Shown here: positions 60,930 to 64,000 of the stretch, in pieces | How positions within the stretch are numbered: the first letter of the stretch is position 1 | Layout: every line of letters begins with the position of its first letter | Origin: Pseudomonas migulae NBRC 103157 | GTDB lineage: Bacteria > Pseudomonadota > Gammaproteobacteria > Pseudomonadales > Pseudomonadaceae | Assembly: GCF_002091715.1 (NCBI RefSeq) | Contig: NZ_BDAG01000025.1 | Location: 1 to 64,000, forward strand | DNA length: 64,000 nucleotides | Reading direction: 5' to 3' | Notes under the pieces: generated by a model | What the model was told of the DNA's origin: nothing | Databases searched by the model: none | Seen by the model: the letters and a program-made list of their open reading frames with translations, nothing else | Made by a program: the position numbers and the translations under genes

Positions 60930-61024
60930 TGTGGTGAGGGGATTTGTCCCCGTTGGACCGCGAAGCAGTCCCAAAAAATCTACGACTGCTTCGCAGCCGA
61001 ACGGGGACAAGTCCCCTCGCCACA
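60930..61024. repeat. Large palindrome, TGTGGYGAGGGGA(T)TTGTCCCC type
   Basis: A long inverted repeat: TGTGGTGAGGGGATTTGTCC and its near complement at the right end, with an inner stem of the GGACYGCGAAGCAGTCC type. It is a different REP class from the others, beside the chemoreceptor 3' end. Confidence 0.8.
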
Positions 61025-61040
61025 GGGTCAGTGTTTGGTT

Positions 61041-62675
61041 TTAGACGCGGAACTGTTTGAGCAGCCCGTTCAATTGTTCGCTCAGATCCTTCAGCCGCAC
61101 GCTCGCCACACTCGACTGTTCCGCCGCCAGCGCAGTGCTGTGGGACAAACCGGCGGCCTGGGTGACGTTCTGGTTGATGTCCTCGACCACGTGGGACTGT
61201 TGCAAGGTTGCGCTGGCGATGGAGGCGTTCAGGCCGTTGAGATTGCGCAGTGCCTGGCCAATGGCGTTCAGGCTCGCACCGGCGAGGCCGGCCTGTTCGA
61301 TGGTCAGCTGGGACGCGCGACTGCTGTCGCCAATGACCTTGACCGCCGCTTCGGAGTGGCCTTGCAAGCGTTCGATCATCGACTGGATCTCGGCGGTGGA
61401 CTTCTGGGTGCGCTGGGCCAGCAGGCGCACCTCATCCGCGACGACGGCAAACCCGCGACCTTGCTCGCCGGCCCGGGCGGCCTCGATGGCGGCGTTGAGG
61501 GCGAGCAGGTTGGTTTGCTCGGCGATGGAGCGGATCACTTCCAGCACGCTGCCGATCTGGGTGCTTTCGGTGGCCAGTGTGCGGATGACTTCCACGGCCT
61601 GATCAATGGTGCCCGACAACTTGTCGATCTGTTGCAGGCTGCTGTCGATGTTGACCTGGCCCTGTTGCGCCTGGGATTCAGCATCGCGCATTTCGCTGGC
61701 CGCCTGTTCGGCGTTCTTGGCCACATCCTGCACGCCGTACGTCACTTCATTGATGGCCGTGGCCACCAGTTCCATCTGCTGGGATTGCTGCTGACTGCGC
61801 TGCTGGGCCTGTGCGGCGTCGTTGCCCAGCTCGCTGGACGACTGGCCCAGCGCGCTGGCGGACGCCTGCAATTGACTGATCACCAACCGCAGTTTGGCGG
61901 TAAAGGCATTGAAGTGGCGGGCCAGTTGCGTCACTTCATCCTGGCCATGGGTATCGAGGGTGCGTGTCAGATCGCTTTCGCCGCTGGCAATATTGGCCAT
62001 GGCGTTCACGGTGTCCTGGAGCGGGCGCACGATGCTGCGGGCAATCAGGATCACCAGCAACGCCATGATGGCGGCAATCACCAGCCCGACGACGGTCGCT
62101 TTCCAGACCTGAGCCGTGAATTCTGCTTGCATGTCATCGATGTATACGCCCGAGCCGATCACCCAGCCCCAGGGTTCGAACAGTTTGACGTAGGACGTTT
62201 TTGCTACCGGCTCGCTGGCGCCCGGTTTCGGCCAGCGATAGTCGATCGCGCCGGCGCCCTTGGCTTTGGCGAGGGCGACCATTTCATTGAACAGCGCAAA
62301 CCCGTCCGGGTCGCGGATCGCCGAGAGGTTCTGCCCATCGAGTTTCGGGTTGGCCGGGTGCATGATCATCACCGGCGTCAGGTCGTTGATCCAGAAGTAG
62401 TCGTTCTGGTCATAGCGCAGGCCGCGAACGGCGGTCAGCGCCTGTTTCTGCGCGGCCTCGCGTGTGAGCGTGCCGGCCGTTTCGAGGCCGTGGTAATAGG
62501 TCAGAATGCCGCTGGCGGTCTGCACCACGTGCTGGGTTTTCTGGGCCTTGGCGTGATAAAGGTCTTCGTGGATCTGCTTGAGCATCAACACGCCCAACGT
62601 CAAAAGCATCATGACGGCCACGATCAAAATGAGCCACAAACGGCGGCTGATCGACATATTTCGCAAGCTGCTCAT
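61041..62675 (-). CDS. Methyl-accepting chemotaxis protein with sCache sensor
   Basis: 544 residues from ATG 62675 (GGAG site). TM1 is at about 10-32 (RLWLILIVAVMMLLTLGVLML). An sCache_2-type periplasmic domain follows (NDYFWINDLTPVMIMHPANP, then GWVIGSGVYIDDMQAEF), then TM2, HAMP and the MA domain with EQTNLLALNAAIEAARAGEQ. Small organic acids are typical ligands of such sensors, but the ligand is not clear here. It is the second chemoreceptor in the window. Confidence 0.93.
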   Translation of the reverse strand: MSSLRNMSISRRLWLILIVAVMMLLTLGVLMLKQIHEDLYHAKAQKTQHVVQTASGILTYYHGLETAGTLTREAAQKQALTAVRGLRYDQNDYFWINDLTPVMIMHPANPKLDGQNLSAIRDPDGFALFNEMVALAKAKGAGAIDYRWPKPGASEPVAKTSYVKLFEPWGWVIGSGVYIDDMQAEFTAQVWKATVVGLVIAAIMALLVILIARSIVRPLQDTVNAMANIASGESDLTRTLDTHGQDEVTQLARHFNAFTAKLRLVISQLQASASALGQSSSELGNDAAQAQQRSQQQSQQMELVATAINEVTYGVQDVAKNAEQAASEMRDAESQAQQGQVNIDSSLQQIDKLSGTIDQAVEVIRTLATESTQIGSVLEVIRSIAEQTNLLALNAAIEAARAGEQGRGFAVVADEVRLLAQRTQKSTAEIQSMIERLQGHSEAAVKVIGDSSRASQLTIEQAGLAGASLNAIGQALRNLNGLNASIASATLQQSHVVEDINQNVTQAAGLSHSTALAAEQSSVASVRLKDLSEQLNGLLKQFRV

Positions 62676-62960
62676 AACGCTGTCACTCCAGTTTCTTTTT
62701 CTTGTAATAAATGATCGCCAGCATCCAACCACACTTTGTCGATCGGCCATATCAGACCCAAGTCCTATAACGTGGCAGCGTTAATCAGGCTTGTCTGATA
62801 GGATTTCGGCCCCGCGCGGAAAAACCTGAGTCCAAGTCGATGTTTCACGGAATTTTTACGGTTCCGTCCGGATTCTGCGCGCGGGCCTTTTAGCTACGCT
62901 GACTGTTTCTGAAAAAATATTAACGGGGCATGCCGTCGCGCATCGCTTCTTGGGGGATTG
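62676..62960. other. Divergent intergenic region
   Basis: 285 bases between the chemoreceptor and uppP starts, which must hold both promoters. I see no repeat or operator. Confidence 0.4.
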
Positions 62961-63791
62961 ATGGACCTTTGGACTGCCTTTTCGGCATTGATACTTGGCG
63001 TTGTAGAAGGGCTGACGGAGTTTTTGCCCATTTCCAGTACCGGACACCAGATCATCGTGGCCGACTTGCTCAATTTCGGTGGTGAGCGGGCCATGGCGTT
63101 CAACATCATTATCCAGCTCGGCGCGATCCTCGCCGTGGTATGGGAATTCCGGCGCAAGATTTTCGATGTGGTGGTTGGCTTGCCGACGCAGCCCAGCGCC
63201 AGGCGCTTTACCGCCAACCTGCTGATTGCCTTCTTGCCGGCCGTGGTATTGGGGGTGATCTTTGCTGACCTGATCCACCAATACCTGTTCAATCCGATTA
63301 CCGTGGCCACGGCATTGGTCGTGGGCGGCATCGTGATGTTGTGGGCGGAACAGCGTCAACATGAGGTGCATGCATCAACCGTTGACGAGATGACCTGGAA
63401 AGACGCCTTGAAAGTCGGCTTCGCTCAGTGCCTGGCGATGATTCCCGGCACATCGCGTTCCGGCTCGACGATCATTGGTGGTTTGCTGTTCGGGCTGTCG
63501 CGCAAGACCGCCACCGAGTTTTCGTTTTTCCTGGCGATGCCGACCATGGTCGGAGCGGCGGTGTACTCGGGCTACAAGTATCGCGACTTGTTTGTGCCGG
63601 CTGATTTTCCGGTGTTCGCCATCGGTTTTGTCACCGCGTTCATCTTCGCGATGATCGCCGTCAGAGGCTTGCTCATATTCATCGCCAGCCACAGCTATGC
63701 GGCGTTTGCCTGGTATCGCATTGCGTTCGGTCTGGTGATTCTGGCCACCTGGCAGTTCGGCTGGGTCGACTGGACTGCGGTCAAGCCATGA
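62961..63791 (+). CDS. uppP: Undecaprenyl-diphosphatase
   Basis: 276 residues from ATG 62961 (GGGGG upstream; a TTG one codon earlier is less likely). BacA/UppP signatures are GVVEGLTEFLPISSTGHQII (Glu and His) and MIPGTSRSGSTIIGGLL, with about seven TM helices. It recycles undecaprenyl diphosphate to the monophosphate carrier for peptidoglycan synthesis and gives bacitracin resistance. It overlaps the next gene by four bases. Confidence 0.94.
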   Translation: MDLWTAFSALILGVVEGLTEFLPISSTGHQIIVADLLNFGGERAMAFNIIIQLGAILAVVWEFRRKIFDVVVGLPTQPSARRFTANLLIAFLPAVVLGVIFADLIHQYLFNPITVATALVVGGIVMLWAEQRQHEVHASTVDEMTWKDALKVGFAQCLAMIPGTSRSGSTIIGGLLFGLSRKTATEFSFFLAMPTMVGAAVYSGYKYRDLFVPADFPVFAIGFVTAFIFAMIAVRGLLIFIASHSYAAFAWYRIAFGLVILATWQFGWVDWTAVKP

Positions 63792-64000
63792 ATGATGCCG
63801 GCGGGCGCAACAGTCCCGGACGCCGGTCCGGGGGCGAGATTCACAACCTGCGACTGAAGCTGCTGGTGTTCGCGGTCGTGTGCGCACTGCCGTTGACAGG
63901 CTCGTTGTCGTTTTGGCTGCGAGGGATTTCACTGATTCCCCTGGCGGCCTACGGCATCGTCAGCGTGTTGGCGTTCTTCCTTTATTGGCGCGACAAGCGC
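63788..64000 (+). CDS. DUF1294 membrane protein (5' part, cut by window end)
   Basis: The first 71 codons of a gene starting at ATG 63788 (overlapping the uppP stop, ATGA). It has an N-terminal charged stretch, a hydrophobic segment (LLVFAVVCALPLTGSLSF), then SLIPLAAYGIVSVLAFFLYWRDKR, the usual opening of DUF1294 proteins. The function is unknown. The rest is outside the window. Confidence 0.8.
   Translation, partial: MNDAGGRNSPGRRSGGEIHNLRLKLLVFAVVCALPLTGSLSFWLRGISLIPLAAYGIVSVLAFFLYWRDKR

Noticed and set aside
60735..62714. A 659-codon plus-strand frame opposite the second chemoreceptor
   Set aside because: Shadow frame; His/Gly/Gln-rich with no domain.
1..64000. CRISPR array or prophage
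   Set aside because: The repeated palindromes are REP pairs at gene ends without regular spacers; no integrase, capsid or cas genes are present.

Overview
The window is a chromosomal segment of a Pseudomonas of the fluorescens group. This rests on high-GC coding sequence, a complete functional-amyloid (fap) operon, a PvdQ-type acylase, a DpkA reductase, a linked gnd-zwf pair, NhaB, and many REP/REPIN palindromes of types familiar from P. fluorescens. It is ordinary chromosome with dense, mostly short operons. I saw no rRNA, tRNA, prophage, insertion sequence or CRISPR array.

Layout. 1-7.4 kb: an RND efflux adaptor and pump (minus strand) divergent from an OmpR/RstB-type two-component system; a tandem array of gene tail plus REPIN lies beyond the 3' end of both the pump and the kinase gene. 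7.4-9.9 kb: cytochrome b561, a TPR protein, an ECF sigma factor and its membrane anti-sigma factor in one tightly coupled minus-strand operon. 10-19.3 kb: methyltransferase, D-2-hydroxyacid dehydrogenase, alpha/beta hydrolase, YqaA and DUF411 proteins, a chemoreceptor, an aldo/keto reductase with a divergent LysR regulator, and small proteins. 19.4-29.2 kb: pvdQ, an orphan FecR, a 1619-residue toxin-like protein ending in an aspzincin-like metalloprotease signature, and dpkA. 29.3-43 kb: small stress-type proteins, a nitrilase with its regulator, an NCS2 nucleobase permease, a polyamine-type binding protein with an agmatinase-family enzyme and LysR regulator, WYL regulator, zapE, DinB and GNAT proteins. 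43-50.5 kb: phosphoethanolamine transferase, the gnd-zwf-HAD operon, and nhaB. 50.6-59.5 kb: a Delta-60-repeat protein, a sigma-54 activator, and fapABCDEF. 59.7-64 kb: a PnuC/NadR-like nicotinamide riboside salvage pair, a second chemoreceptor, uppP, and the start of a DUF1294 gene cut by the window edge.

How it fits together. The fap operon is the most complete system: FapB and FapC are repeat-bearing amyloid subunits, FapF is the outer-membrane exporter, FapD is a C39-like peptidase, and FapA and FapE are accessory. A -24/-12 (sigma-54) promoter is visible upstream of fapA, a sigma-54 activator gene sits at the other end of the cluster, and a strong terminator-like hairpin follows fapC directly, which probably lowers fapDEF relative to fapABC. 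The most unusual structural features are the two tandem arrays in which a gene's 3' end and its following REPIN were duplicated together. The most interesting uncharacterised protein is the 1619-residue toxin-like protein.
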